Of a stretch of 64,000 bases of DNA, positions 8,564 through 17,865 are shown in pieces. The stretch covers positions 3,166,501-3,230,500 of the forward strand of contig NZ_CP108518.1 of assembly GCF_035989885.1 (NCBI RefSeq), written 5' to 3'. Position 1 is the first letter of the stretch, and each line of letters begins with the position of its first letter. The notes under the pieces were generated by a model. The model saw only the letters and a list, made by a program, of their open reading frames with translations, made no database searches and was not told the DNA's origin. This stretch comes from Streptomyces sp. NBC_01232. GTDB taxonomy: Bacteria > Actinomycetota > Actinomycetes > Streptomycetales > Streptomycetaceae. Made by a program: the position numbers and the translations under genes.

Positions 8564-9845
8564 GACCCACGACTTCATCGGCATCGGCGTCGGTCCGTTC
8601 AACCTCGGACTCGCCTGCCTGACCGCCCCGCTCGACGAGATCGACGGCCTCTTCATCGAGTCGAAGCCGCACTTCGAGTGGCACGCCGGGATGTTCCTGG
8701 ACGGCGCGCACCTGCAGACGCCGTTCATGTCGGACCTGGTCACGCTCGCCGACCCGACCTCGCCCTTCTCCTTCCTGAACTACCTGAAGGACAAGGACCG
8801 GCTGTACTCCTTCTACATCCGGGAGAACTTCTACCCGCTGCGGGCCGAGTACAACGACTACTGCCGCTGGGCCGCCGACCGCCTCGACAACGTCCAGTGG
8901 TCCACCTCGGTCACCGAGGTCACCTACGACGAGCAGGCCGGCCTGTACGAGGTCCGCACGGACAAGGGCGAGACCCACCGGGCCCCCCGCCTGGTCCTGG
9001 GCACCGGCACCCCGCCGCACGTCCCGCAGTCCTGCGAGAACCTCGGCGGCGACTTCCTGCACAACTCCGCCTACATGCAGAACAAGGCGGAGCTGCAGAA
9101 GAAGAAGTCGATCACCCTCATCGGCTCCGGCCAGAGCGCGGCCGAGATCTACTACGACCTGCTCGCCGAGATCGACGTCCACGGCTACCAGCTCAACTGG
9201 GTCACCCGCTCGCCGCGGTTCTTCCCTCTCGAGTACACGAAGCTGACCCTGGAGATGACCTCCCCCGAGTACGTGGACTACTTCCACGCGCTCCCCGAGG
9301 ACACCCGGTACCGGCTGGAGACCCAGCAGAAGAACCTCTTCAAGGGCATCGACGGCGACCTGATCAACGCCATCTTCGACCTGCTCTACCAGAAGAAGGT
9401 CAGCATGCCGGGCGCGGTCCCGACCACCCTGCTGACCAACACCTCCCTGAACAGCACCGCGTACGACACCACCACGGGCACGTACACGCTGGGGCTGCGC
9501 CAGGAGGAGCAGGAGCGCGACTTCTCCCTCAGCTCCGAGGGCCTGGTGCTGGCCACCGGCTACAAGTACACCTTCCCGGAGTTCCTGAACCCGGTGCGGG
9601 ACCGCCTGAACTTCGACGGCCACGGCCGTCTCGACGCCGCCCGCAACTACAGCATCGACACCACGGGCCGCGGGGTCTACCTGCAGAACGGCACCACCCA
9701 CAACCACTCCCTCACCTCGCCCGACCTGGGCATGGCGGCGTACCGGAACGCGTACATCGTCGGTGAGCTCCTCGGCCGCGAGCACTACAAGGTCGAGAAG
9801 TCCATCGCGTTCCAGCAGTTCGCCGCCCCGGAAGGCACCCTCTGA
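8547..9845 (+). CDS. desB: Cadaverine N-monooxygenase (flavin-dependent)
   Basis: It N-hydroxylates cadaverine using FAD, NADPH and O2. The 432-residue protein belongs to the lysine/ornithine N-monooxygenase family, with the FAD motif [14 protein letters not shown] at the N-terminus, the NADPH motif [12 protein letters not shown] in the middle and a C-terminal ATGY motif (VLATGYKY). The frame is open to an ATG at 8520. The TTG at 8547 is preferred because GGGAG (8536-8540) lies 6 nt upstream and the resulting start, [10 protein letters not shown], puts the FAD motif at the usual distance. This start lies 17 nt inside desA. The stop TGA overlaps the desC ATG by one base. Confidence 0.93.
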   Translation: MPSTAETHDFIGIGVGPFNLGLACLTAPLDEIDGLFIESKPHFEWHAGMFLDGAHLQTPFMSDLVTLADPTSPFSFLNYLKDKDRLYSFYIRENFYPLRAEYNDYCRWAADRLDNVQWSTSVTEVTYDEQAGLYEVRTDKGETHRAPRLVLGTGTPPHVPQSCENLGGDFLHNSAYMQNKAELQKKKSITLIGSGQSAAEIYYDLLAEIDVHGYQLNWVTRSPRFFPLEYTKLTLEMTSPEYVDYFHALPEDTRYRLETQQKNLFKGIDGDLINAIFDLLYQKKVSMPGAVPTTLLTNTSLNSTAYDTTTGTYTLGLRQEEQERDFSLSSEGLVLATGYKYTFPEFLNPVRDRLNFDGHGRLDAARNYSIDTTGRGVYLQNGTTHNHSLTSPDLGMAAYRNAYIVGELLGREHYKVEKSIAFQQFAAPEGTL

Positions 9846-10429
9846 TGAGCACCACCGAACTCCTCTACTCCCGCACCGACAAGGAACTCGGTTCCTTCGC
9901 CGTGCGCCCCCTGGACCCCTTCGCCGACGCGGAGCTGCTCCACGGCTGGGTCACGCACCCCAAGGCGTCGTTCTGGATGATGCAGGACGCCTCCCTGCCG
10001 GACGTCGAGCGCGAGTACATGAGGATCGCCGCCCACGAGCACCACCAGGCCTTCATAGGCCTGCACGAGGGCCGCCCCGCCTTCCTGATGGAGACCTACG
10101 ACCCCTCCGAGCTGGAGCTGGTCGGCCTCTACGACGCCCTGCCCGGCGACGTCGGCATGCACTTCCTCGTCGCCCCGAGCGACACCCCGCTGCACGGCTT
10201 CACCCGCGCGGTCATCACCACGGTGATGGCCGCGGTCTTCGCCGACCCGGCCACCGAGCGCGTCGTGGTCGAGCCGGACGTCGCCAACACCGCCGTGCAC
10301 GCACTGAACGAGGCCGTCGGCTTCGTGCCGGAGCGCCGGGTCACCAAGCCGGAGAAGGAAGCCCTGCTGAGCTTCTGCACCCGCGCGCAGTTCGAGGCCG
10401 CCACGGCCGTCCAGGAGGTCCGCGCATGA
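9845..10429 (+). CDS. desC: Acyl-CoA N-acyltransferase (GNAT) of desferrioxamine synthesis
   Basis: It acylates N-hydroxycadaverine with succinyl-CoA or acetyl-CoA to give the hydroxamate building blocks. The 194-residue protein resembles the siderophore acyltransferases of the IucB/RhbD type (GNAT fold): FWMMQDASL and VVVEPDVANTAVHALNEAVGF are recognisable, the latter being the CoA-binding region. It starts at ATG 9845 (TGATG overlap with desB) and overlaps desD by ATGA. The acyl donor cannot be read from sequence. Confidence 0.93.
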   Translation: MSTTELLYSRTDKELGSFAVRPLDPFADAELLHGWVTHPKASFWMMQDASLPDVEREYMRIAAHEHHQAFIGLHEGRPAFLMETYDPSELELVGLYDALPGDVGMHFLVAPSDTPLHGFTRAVITTVMAAVFADPATERVVVEPDVANTAVHALNEAVGFVPERRVTKPEKEALLSFCTRAQFEAATAVQEVRA

Positions 10430-12207
10430 GCCTCGCCGACGCCGTCGCCCACCTCTCCCCCCAGCTGTGGGCCCGCGCCAACCGCGCCCTCGTCCGCAAG
10501 GGCCTCGCGGAGTTCTCCCACGAGCGCCTGCTGTCCCCGAAGCCGCTCGGCTCCGGCCTCTACTCGGTCCTGAGCGACGACTCCACCGTGGAGTACCGCT
10601 TCAAGGCCGTCCTGCACGCCCTCGACCACTGGTCGGTCGACGAGGCCTCCATCACCCGGCACCGGGACGGCGCCGAGCTGGAGCTGGACGCCCTCGACTT
10701 CCACATCGAGCTGCGCGAGTCCCTGGGCCTGAGCCCCGAGGTGCTGCCCGTCTACCTGGAGGAGATCTCCTCCACCCTGGCCGGCACCGGCTACAAGTAC
10801 ACGAAGCCGCAGATCTCCTCCGACGTCCTCGCGAAGTCCTCCTTCCAGGACATCGAAACCGGCATGACCGAGGGCCACCCCTGCTTCGTCGCGAACAACG
10901 GCCGGCTCGGCTTCGGGGTGCACGAGTACCTCTCGTACGCCCCGGAGACCGCCAGCCCCGTCCACCTGGTGTGGGTGGCCGCCCGCAAGGACGTCTCCAC
11001 CTTCACGGCGGGCGCGGGCCTGGACCACGACTCCTTCATGCGCGAGGAGCTCGGCGAGGAGACCATCGGCGTCTTCGCGGAGCGGATGACCGCGCTGGGC
11101 CTGGACCTGGCCGACTTCCACCTCTTCCCCGTGCACCCCTGGCAGTGGTGGAACAAGACCACGGTCACCTTCGCGGCCGAGATCGCGAACCACCGGCTGG
11201 TGCTGCTGGGCGAGGGCCCGGACGAGTACCTCGCGCAGCAGTCGATCCGCACGTTCTTCAACCGGAGCGCTCCGGAGAAGCACTACGTGAAGACGGCCAT
11301 CTCGGTCCTGAACATGGGCTTCATGCGAGGCCTGTCGGCCGCGTACATGGAGGCCACCCCGGCCATCAACGACTGGCTGCACCAGCTGATCGAGGGCGAC
11401 GAGGTCCTGAAGTCCGTGGACTTCTCGATCATCCGCGAGCGTGCGGCGATCGGCTACCACCACCGCCAGTACGAGCGCGCCACCGACCGGTACTCCCCGT
11501 ACCGCAAGATGCTGGCCGCCCTGTGGCGCGAGTCCCCGGTCAACCGGATCGAGGGCGACGAGCGCCTCGCCACGATGGCCTCGCTCCTGCACGTGGACGC
11601 CGAGGGCAAGTCCTTCGTCGGCGCGCTGATCGCGGAGTCGGGCCTGACCCCGGCCGAGTGGCTGCGCCACTACCTGCGCGCCTACCTCGTGCCGCTGCTG
11701 CACTGCTTCTACCAGTACGACCTCGCGTACATGCCGCACGGCGAGAACACCATCCTCGTCATCGAGGGCGGCCTGGTGAAGCGGGCGATCTTCAAGGACA
11801 TCGCCGAGGAGATCGTCATCATGGACGCGGACGCGGTGCTGCCGCCCGCGGTCGAGCGCGTCCGGGCGGACATCCCCGAGGACATGAAGCTCCTGTCGAT
11901 CTTCACGGACGTCTTCGACTGCTTCTTCCGCTTCCTCGGCGCGATCCTCGCCGACGAGGGCATCTGCGACGAGGACACCTTCTGGCAGGCGGTCGCGGAC
12001 TGCGGCCACGAGTACCAGGAGTCCATGCCGCAGCTCGCGGAGCGCTTCGAGCGGTACGACCTGTTCGCGCAGGAGTTCCAGCTGTCCTGCCTGAACCGCC
12101 TCCAGCTGCGCAACAACAAGCAGATGGTCGACCTCGCCGACCCGGCGGCGGCCCTGCAGCTGATCGGCAACCTCAAGAACCCCGTCGCGGCCTTCGCCCG
12201 GCGGTGA
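10426..12207 (+). CDS. desD: NRPS-independent siderophore synthetase (IucA/IucC family)
   Basis: It joins and cyclises hydroxamate monomers to desferrioxamines through acyl-adenylates, without a peptide synthetase. The 593-residue protein carries the family core: GHPCFVANNGRLGF, FPVHPWQWWNK (His237 region), KTAISVLNMGFMRGLS and a C-terminal FerE/FhuF-like segment with LHCFYQYDLAYMPHGEN, the ATP site. The same frame is open upstream to 9763, but ATG 10426 has AGGAGG (10412-10418) before it and gives the family N-terminus MSLADAVAHLSPQLW. It closes the desABCD operon, whose genes all overlap. Confidence 0.96.
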   Translation: MSLADAVAHLSPQLWARANRALVRKGLAEFSHERLLSPKPLGSGLYSVLSDDSTVEYRFKAVLHALDHWSVDEASITRHRDGAELELDALDFHIELRESLGLSPEVLPVYLEEISSTLAGTGYKYTKPQISSDVLAKSSFQDIETGMTEGHPCFVANNGRLGFGVHEYLSYAPETASPVHLVWVAARKDVSTFTAGAGLDHDSFMREELGEETIGVFAERMTALGLDLADFHLFPVHPWQWWNKTTVTFAAEIANHRLVLLGEGPDEYLAQQSIRTFFNRSAPEKHYVKTAISVLNMGFMRGLSAAYMEATPAINDWLHQLIEGDEVLKSVDFSIIRERAAIGYHHRQYERATDRYSPYRKMLAALWRESPVNRIEGDERLATMASLLHVDAEGKSFVGALIAESGLTPAEWLRHYLRAYLVPLLHCFYQYDLAYMPHGENTILVIEGGLVKRAIFKDIAEEIVIMDADAVLPPAVERVRADIPEDMKLLSIFTDVFDCFFRFLGAILADEGICDEDTFWQAVADCGHEYQESMPQLAERFERYDLFAQEFQLSCLNRLQLRNNKQMVDLADPAAALQLIGNLKNPVAAFARR

Positions 12208-12276
12208 CACACGGGGCGGGGGAGGCATCGATACGGTCCCTCGGCGCCTCCCTCTCCCCACCCCCGAAGTCCCGAC

Positions 12277-12318
12277 GGCGTGACCGCGAAGCACCATGGC
12301 CCTCTTCGCGGTCACGCC
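12277..12318. terminator. Bidirectional terminator between desD and hexosaminidase gene
   Basis: A perfect 15-bp stem (12277-12291 with 12304-12318) with a 12-nt loop lies between two convergent genes. T-rich sequence follows on the plus side (CCTTTTAC). Confidence 0.8.
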
Positions 12319-12333
12319 TTCGTGTTCCTCCTT

Positions 12334-13923
12334 TTACGGCCAGGGGACGTCCGGCGCCCGGAAGAATCCGATCCCCTGCGCGTCCAGCCGGGGTGCCTGC
12401 GCGGCCAGCCGGCGGCCGTACGAGGCCCAGTCGAGCGCGGCCGCCGGTGACCAGCCCAGTTCCGCCAGGCCCATGACCCGCGGGAACGCCATCAGCTCCC
12501 ACTCCGCCCGCGTCGCGACGTTCTCGGTCCACAGCGGGGCCTCCACCCCCAGGACGGAGGACTCCGGCACCCCGGCGAGGTACGCCCCCGGGTTCCAGGA
12601 GTAGGCCCGCTGCACCGGTACGTACCCCGCCCACGCCAGGCCGGGCTTCGTCGCCGCGTCGTACTTCATGTCCAGGTACAGCCGGTCCGCCGGCGACAGG
12701 ATCAGCGGGTGCCCCGCCTTCGCCGCCGCCACCACGGCCGCCCTGTCCGCCGCCGGGGTCTTGTCGTGGCCCCAGTACTGGAGCACGGAGCCCCGCGCCG
12801 GGCGGGCCGTCGCCAGCTGGTGCCAGGCGACCACCGTCTTGCCGTACCGTCCCACCACCGCCTGGGCCCGGTCCATGAAGGCCGCGTAGTCCGCCGCCGG
12901 CGTCGCGTGCGCCTCGTCGCCGCCGATGTGCAGGTAGCGGCCGGGCGTCAGCCCGGCCAGCTCGCCGAGCACCTCGTCGATGAACTCGTAGGTCCGCTCC
13001 TTGGCCACGCACAGCGAGCTGAAGCCGACCTTGGTCCCGGTGTACCGCTCCGGGGCCTTCCCGTCGCAGTTCAGCTCGGCGTAGGAGGCGAGCGCCGCGT
13101 TCATGTGCCCCGGCATGTCGATCTCGGGGACCACGTCCACGTACCGCTGCCCCGCGTAGGCCACCAGCTCCCGGTACTCGTCCTTCGTCCAGTGGCCGCC
13201 GGGCCCGCCGCCGACCTCGCTGGCGCCCCCGTACTCCGCGAGCCGCGGCCAGGAATCGACGGCGAGGCGCCAGCCCTGGTCGTCGGTCAGGTGCAGGTGC
13301 AGGGTGTTGACCTTGTACTGGGCGAGCTGGTCCACGTACCTCTTCACCTGCTCCACCGAGAAGAAGTGGCGCGCGATGTCGACCATGGCCCCCCGGTACG
13401 CGAAGCGCGGCCGGTCGGTGACCGTCCCGCCCGGCACCGTCCCGGGACCGGTCGCCGGCACCAGCTGGCGCAGCGTCTGGCCCCCGTGGAACAGCCCGGC
13501 CGGCGTCCGCGCGGTGAGGGTGATCCCGCTCGGGCCGGACTCCAGCCGGTACCCCTCGTCGCCCACCTCCTGGGCGCCTTCGTCGATCCTGAGCCGGATC
13601 CCGTCCCCCTGCGCCCCGTCGACCACCGGCAGCGGCAACCCGCTCGGGCCGCGCAGCTGCTCGGCGAGGAGCTCGCCGACCCGGCGGACCTCCTCGTCCG
13701 GGCGGCCGGTACGGATGACCGTGCCGGGCCCGAAGGAGTAGCCGGGCCCTTCGGCGCGCGCCGAGACGGGCGCCGGCAGCAGCCGTTCGAAGGGGGCGAG
13801 GGCCGCGGGCGGGTCGTCCCCGGGTCTGGCGTCGTCGCCGTGGGCCGGGGCGCAGGCCGTGACCATGGCCGGGGCCGCACCGAGGGCGAGGAGGGCGCCG
13901 AGCGTGCGTCGCAGGACTCTCAT
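12334..13923 (-). CDS. Beta-N-acetylhexosaminidase, GH20 lipoprotein
   Basis: It removes terminal GlcNAc from chito-oligosaccharides outside the cell. The N-terminus is a lipoprotein signal (VTAC, Cys24). A GH20 N-terminal domain is followed by the catalytic barrel with MVDIARHFF, HLHLTDDQGWRL, VPEIDMPGHMNAAL and the HIGGDEAH motif carrying the Asp336-Glu337 pair of substrate-assisted catalysis. Total length is 529 residues. ATG 13923 is chosen because it directly precedes the signal peptide. A GTG at 13929 is an alternative and neither has a strong ribosome site. A DasR-type dre site lies 93 bp upstream, so induction by GlcNAc/chitin is likely. From memory, the S. coelicolor counterpart is SCO2786. 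Confidence 0.92.
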   Translation of the reverse strand: MRVLRRTLGALLALGAAPAMVTACAPAHGDDARPGDDPPAALAPFERLLPAPVSARAEGPGYSFGPGTVIRTGRPDEEVRRVGELLAEQLRGPSGLPLPVVDGAQGDGIRLRIDEGAQEVGDEGYRLESGPSGITLTARTPAGLFHGGQTLRQLVPATGPGTVPGGTVTDRPRFAYRGAMVDIARHFFSVEQVKRYVDQLAQYKVNTLHLHLTDDQGWRLAVDSWPRLAEYGGASEVGGGPGGHWTKDEYRELVAYAGQRYVDVVPEIDMPGHMNAALASYAELNCDGKAPERYTGTKVGFSSLCVAKERTYEFIDEVLGELAGLTPGRYLHIGGDEAHATPAADYAAFMDRAQAVVGRYGKTVVAWHQLATARPARGSVLQYWGHDKTPAADRAAVVAAAKAGHPLILSPADRLYLDMKYDAATKPGLAWAGYVPVQRAYSWNPGAYLAGVPESSVLGVEAPLWTENVATRAEWELMAFPRVMGLAELGWSPAAALDWASYGRRLAAQAPRLDAQGIGFFRAPDVPWP

Positions 13924-14015
13924 GCGCACAGGTATAGGCCAAGCGGGCCGCGACGTCAGGTGCGGTCACCGAGGACGGGCGGAAATCATCCGAAGGAGGT
14001 CACTCCGGGCGCTCC

Positions 14016-14031
14016 ACTGGTCCAGACCAGA
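14016..14031. promoter_or_regulatory. dre site (DasR operator)
   Basis: ACTGGTCCAGACCAGA matches the DasR responsive element consensus (ACTGGTCTAGACCACT) with a clear palindromic core TGGTCCAGACCA. It sits between the divergent hexosaminidase gene and a small gene upstream of glmS. It could control either side, but regulation of the GH20 gene is the best supported by known DasR biology. Confidence 0.85.
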
Positions 14032-14033
14032 GG

Positions 14034-14059
14034 GATCCTGCCCGGAATCGGGCAGGATC
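14034..14059. terminator. Perfect hairpin between dre site and small gene (terminator or attenuator-like)
   Basis: An 11-bp perfect stem (14034-14044 with 14049-14059) with GAAT loop is followed by TTTGCG on the plus strand. No plus-strand gene ends before it, so it is either a leader hairpin for the downstream gene or a boundary element. Confidence 0.5.
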
Positions 14060-14095
14060 TTTGCGTTCGCCGCCGCAAGACGCCACTATCTACGG

Positions 14096-14371
14096 GTGCT
14101 CGATCGCCGCCCGTCGCATGACGACCTCGTCGACCACCTGGTGCGCAGCACCGCGCTGCAGCGCGGTGAGGCCGCCCGGGTGGTACTGGACGTGCTCGCC
14201 TACTTCGACGAGACGACCGAGGAGTTCGTCCGCCGCCGCCACCGGGAACTGCAGTCCGGCGGAGCGGTCAACGCGGAGATCTTCGAGCGGATCGCGGCCG
14301 AACTGCCGCACCGCGCCGTGGCGCCGCCGGAGCTCTCGCTCCGGCAGTTGCGCCGCATCGTCTACGGCTGA
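14096..14371 (+). CDS. Small conserved hypothetical protein upstream of glmS
   Basis: About 91 residues, charged and largely helical in composition (LVDHLVRSTALQRGEAARVVLDVL). No family is recognised. The same frame stays open to 13859, but the upstream residues look non-coding and would overlap the divergent hexosaminidase gene. GTG 14096 is the first start after the hairpin that gives a compact protein, though it has no clear ribosome site and the true start could be a nearby codon. The AARVVLDVL segment recalls a short DNA-binding or HU-like helical fold, but this is weak. It ends 65 bp before glmS and may be co-transcribed with it. Confidence 0.6.
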   Translation: MLDRRPSHDDLVDHLVRSTALQRGEAARVVLDVLAYFDETTEEFVRRRHRELQSGGAVNAEIFERIAAELPHRAVAPPELSLRQLRRIVYG

Positions 14372-14436
14372 ACCTGCCGCCGCACCCGCGGCCGCGAGCG
14401 AGTACACGAACCGAACTTCAGGAGGGGCTAAACCGT

Positions 14437-16254
14437 ATGTGCGGAATCGTCGGTTACATCGGCAAGCGTGACGTGGCACCGCTGCTGCTCGAAGGTCTGC
14501 AGCGGCTGGAGTACCGCGGATACGACTCCGCGGGCATCGTCGTGAACAGCCCGAAGGCCTCCGCCCTCAAGGTGGTCAAGGCCAAGGGCCGGGTCCGCGA
14601 GCTGGAGTCCCGCGTCCCCAAGCGCTTCGCCGGCACCACCGGCATCGCCCACACCCGCTGGGCCACGCACGGCGCCCCGAGCGACATCAACTCGCACCCG
14701 CACCTGGACGCCGAGAACAAGGTCGCCGTCGTCCACAACGGCATCGTCGACAACGCCTCCGAGCTGCGCGCCAAGCTGGAGGCCGACGGCGTCGTCTTCG
14801 TCTCGGAGACCGACACCGAGGTCATCGTCCACCTGATCGCCCGCTCCGAGGCCGAGTCCCTGGAGGACAAGGTCCGCGAGGCCGTCAAGGCGATCGAGGG
14901 CACCTACGGCATCGCCGTCATGCACGCCGACTTCGCCGACCGCATCGTCGTCGCCCGCAACGGCTCCCCCGTCGTCCTCGGCATCGGCGAGAAGGAGATG
15001 TTCGTCGCCTCGGACGTCGCCGCCCTGGTCGCCCACACCCGCCAGGTCGTCACCCTCGACGACGGCGAGATGGCCACCCTCAAGGCCGACGACTTCCGCA
15101 CCTACACCACCAGCGGTGCCACCACGACCGCCACCCCGGAGACCGTGGAGTGGGAGGCCGCCTCGTACGACATGGGCGGTCACGACACCTACATGCACAA
15201 GGAGATCTCCGAGCAGCCCGACGCGGTCGACCGCGTGCTGCGCGGCCGGATCGACGACCGCTTCAACACCGTGCACCTGGGCGGCCTGAACCTGGACCCG
15301 CGCGAGGCGCGCGGCATCCGCCGGGTCAAGATCCTGGGCTGCGGCACCTCGTACCACGCGGGCCTCATCGGCGCCGGCCTCATCGAGGGCATGGCCCGCA
15401 TCCCCGCGGACGCCGAGCCGGCCTCCGAGTTCCGCTACCGCAACCCGGTCGTGGACCCCGACACCCTCTACATCGCGGTCTCGCAGTCCGGTGAGACGTA
15501 CGACGTGCTCGCGGCGGTGCAGGAGCTCAAGCGCAAGGGCGCCCGCGTCCTCGGCGTGGTCAACGTGGTCGGCTCCGCCATCGCCCGCGAGGCCGACGGC
15601 GGCGTGTACGTGCACGCCGGCCCCGAGGTCTGCGTCGTCTCCACCAAGTGCTTCACCAACACGGTCGTGGCCTTCGCGCTGCTGGCCGTACACCTGGGCC
15701 GCATCCGGGACCTCTCGGTCACCGACGGCAAGCGGATCATCGAGGGCCTGCGCAAGCTGCCCGCGCAGATCCAGGAGATCCTCGACGGCGAAGAGGACAT
15801 CAAGAAGCTGGCGGCCCAGTTCGCCGAGGCCAAGTCGATGATGTTCATCGGCCGGGTGCGCGGCTACCCGGTGGCGCTGGAGGCCTCCCTCAAGCTGAAG
15901 GAGATCTCCTACATCCACGCCGAGGCCTACCCGGCCTCCGAGCTCAAGCACGGTCCGCTGGCGCTGATCGAGCCCTCGCTGCCGACGGTCGCGATCGTCC
16001 CGGACGACGACCTGCTGGAGAAGAACCGCGCGGCGCTCGAGGAGATCAAGGCCCGCAGCGGCCGGATCCTGGCGGTCGCGCACCGCGAGCAGGAGAAGGC
16101 GGACCACACCATCGTGGTACCGAAGAACGAGGACGAGCTGGACCCGATCCTGATGGGCATCCCGCTCCAGCTGCTGGCGTACCACACGGCCCTGGCCATG
16201 GGCCGGGACATCGACAAGCCGCGCAACCTGGCGAAGTCGGTCACCGTCGAGTAA
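14437..16254 (+). CDS. glmS: Glutamine--fructose-6-phosphate aminotransferase (isomerizing)
   Basis: It makes glucosamine-6-phosphate from fructose-6-phosphate and glutamine, the entry to peptidoglycan amino-sugar synthesis. The 605-residue protein begins MCGIVGYIG, with Cys2 the glutaminase nucleophile exposed after Met removal. It contains the GATase II domain (TRWATHGAPS, HNGIVDN) and two SIS isomerase domains (GCGTSYHAG, SQSGETYD, the KHGPLALIE segment) and ends in the conserved PRNLAKSVTVE. Length is normal. No glmS ribozyme is evident in the short upstream gap. A terminator follows. Confidence 0.96.
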   Translation: MCGIVGYIGKRDVAPLLLEGLQRLEYRGYDSAGIVVNSPKASALKVVKAKGRVRELESRVPKRFAGTTGIAHTRWATHGAPSDINSHPHLDAENKVAVVHNGIVDNASELRAKLEADGVVFVSETDTEVIVHLIARSEAESLEDKVREAVKAIEGTYGIAVMHADFADRIVVARNGSPVVLGIGEKEMFVASDVAALVAHTRQVVTLDDGEMATLKADDFRTYTTSGATTTATPETVEWEAASYDMGGHDTYMHKEISEQPDAVDRVLRGRIDDRFNTVHLGGLNLDPREARGIRRVKILGCGTSYHAGLIGAGLIEGMARIPADAEPASEFRYRNPVVDPDTLYIAVSQSGETYDVLAAVQELKRKGARVLGVVNVVGSAIAREADGGVYVHAGPEVCVVSTKCFTNTVVAFALLAVHLGRIRDLSVTDGKRIIEGLRKLPAQIQEILDGEEDIKKLAAQFAEAKSMMFIGRVRGYPVALEASLKLKEISYIHAEAYPASELKHGPLALIEPSLPTVAIVPDDDLLEKNRAALEEIKARSGRILAVAHREQEKADHTIVVPKNEDELDPILMGIPLQLLAYHTALAMGRDIDKPRNLAKSVTVE

Positions 16255-16266
16255 TCGCCGTACCCC

Positions 16267-16315
16267 GACAGCGGAGAACCCCCGTGCTCACCGCGCACGG
16301 GGGTTCTCCGCTGTC
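16267..16315. terminator. Strong terminator between glmS and acetate transporter gene
   Basis: A perfect 21-bp stem (16267-16287 with 16295-16315) with a 7-nt loop lies between convergent genes and likely serves both. Confidence 0.9.
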
Positions 16316-16327
16316 CTGCCCTGCCGG

Positions 16328-16894
16328 TCAGCCCGCGGCGACCGCGCCGCTGCGGGCCTTGCCGAAGGCCATCGGCCAGTGGGCGAGGGCGGCGGTGGCT
16401 CCGTACCAGGCCAGGAGTCCGCCGACCGCGGCCACCCAGCCGGCCACCTTGGCCAGCATGCTGTTGCCGGCGAAGGCACCTATCGCCAGCAGCAGCAGGG
16501 AGAGGGTGAACAGCCCGTACACGCCCTGCCCGAAGAGTCCGCTCGCCGCGCCCACGGTGAGGGTGAGGCCGAGGAGGGCGAACAGGACGAGGAACGATCC
16601 GGCGGCGTCCGCCGAAACCTTTCCGTCGGCTCCCGCGGCCCAGGTGAACCAGAAGGCCCCGAGTCCCGCGAACGCCGTGCCGTTGAACCCGTTGCCGCCG
16701 CGGAATTCGAGGACTCCGAGGACGAACAGGGCCAGACCGCCGACGTAGGTCGCGAGCGACACGGAGCTGGCAGCGGACACACCGTCGATGACACCGGTGT
16801 GGCCGATACCGAATGCGAGAAGGGTGAGACCCAGGGCGATGTGCCCGAGGGTCGAAGTCGAGGCCGTGCTTCCCGCAGAGACACCATTGTCCAC
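16328..16894 (-). CDS. GPR1/FUN34/YaaH-family membrane protein (acetate/succinate transporter)
   Basis: The protein has 188 residues and about six hydrophobic membrane segments. Sequence such as GLTLLAFGIGHTGVID, LEFRGGNGFNGTAFAGLGAFWFTWA and a hydrophobic C-terminal half fit the SatP/YaaH acetate uptake family. The usual NPAPLGL motif near the N-terminus is not visible, so substrate is less certain. The ATG start is followed by a Ser/Thr-rich 14-residue tail. It is convergent with glmS and stands alone. Confidence 0.75.
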   Translation of the reverse strand: MDNGVSAGSTASTSTLGHIALGLTLLAFGIGHTGVIDGVSAASSVSLATYVGGLALFVLGVLEFRGGNGFNGTAFAGLGAFWFTWAAGADGKVSADAAGSFLVLFALLGLTLTVGAASGLFGQGVYGLFTLSLLLLAIGAFAGNSMLAKVAGWVAAVGGLLAWYGATAALAHWPMAFGKARSGAVAAG

Positions 16895-17092
16895 GGCGGG
16901 CTCCCTTCGATCTGCAGTTGTTTGCTGCGTCCCAGCAGCATTTATCTACCCTTTACACAGGGACACAACCGCACAAGCGCCTTAACAGGCGGTCACGGAA
17001 TGAAAACGGCGAGCGATCGGATCGGCCACTCGTTCGAGGGAACGTCACGAAATCCGGGCGGACGGCGAAGGGCACGGCCTTACGGTCGCGGC

Positions 17093-17861
17093 ATGACGAC
17101 ACCACGAGTGGCCGAGGACGCCAGGCACTCCGCCCGGTACACCTTCAGGCTTCGGGTGTCATCCGCCGCCCACGCTTCTCTACTGGGGGAGTGGGACCGG
17201 ATCCGGTGGATCTGGAACGAGTGCGTCGCCAAGTCCAAGCAAGTCCACGCATGGAACAGGACCAGGCCCGAGGGCACGGACAAGCACACCTGCGGCCCCG
17301 CGCAACTCGACAAAATGTTGACCGAAGCCCGGCAGGCGAACGCCTGGCTGAGAGACGGGGCCTCTGTCCCGCAGCAACAGCTGATACGCGACTTCGGCAG
17401 GTCCAGGGCCAAGGCACAGAAGGACATCAAGGACCGCCTGCCCATGGCGCGTCGGGCCGGGATGCCCAAGTACAAGAAGGTCGCCCGGCAGCGGCGACCA
17501 CGACGTCCTTGCGGTGGAGAATTTCCGGCCGAAGTTCCTCGCGAAGACCACCATGGCCAGGAAGGCAGCTGACGCCGCCATCGGCGCCACCAAACAAGCC
17601 TTGATCGAAATGGGCCGCAAGCACGGACGCGCCGTGCACCTGGTACACCCCGCGCACACCACGATGGACTGCGCGCAGTGCGGAGCGAGAGCCAAGCACG
17701 CACTGCCGCTGGGAGAGCGCACATACACCTGCACCGCGTGCGGAGCAGTGTCCCCACGGGACAAGAACTCCGCGCGCGTGATGCTCGTCCGGGCAGGTCT
17801 GATCCCGGTTGGTACTGATCGTGGAAGACCTCTCGGGGCGCCGCCCCGGGAGGCTGCGTGA
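17093..17861 (+). pseudogene. Decayed tnpB (IS200/IS605-IS1341 type) with internal deletion and frameshift
   Basis: Two fragments of one TnpB RNA-guided endonuclease lie in different frames. The N-terminal part (from ATG 17093) has DRIRWIWNECVAKS, SVPQQQLIRDFGRSRAKAQKDIKD and MPKYKK. The C-terminal part (from about 17497 to 17861) has DVLAVENFRPKFLAKTTMARK, the zinc ribbon CAQC...CTAC and the SPRDKNSARVM end. The roughly 170-190 residue middle, including the first RuvC aspartate (usually in a GVDWG-type motif), is missing. The junction near 17490 also shifts frame. The RuvC glutamate and last aspartate remain. It cannot make an active nuclease. No TnpA is present. Confidence 0.88.
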
Positions 17862-17865
17862 GCCA

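Noticed and set aside
9763..10425. In-frame extension of the desD frame upstream of ATG 10426
   Set aside because: It runs through desC in another frame and is Arg/Pro-rich; the Shine-Dalgarno and family N-terminus are at 10426.
13859..14095. N-terminal extension of the small gene before glmS
   Set aside because: It would overlap the 5' end of the hexosaminidase gene and cross the dre site and hairpin.
16379..17572. Single 397-residue transposase ORF
   Set aside because: Only the last part (from 17093) is TnpB-like; the beginning overlaps the acetate-transporter gene antisense and the frame ends early because of the deletion junction.
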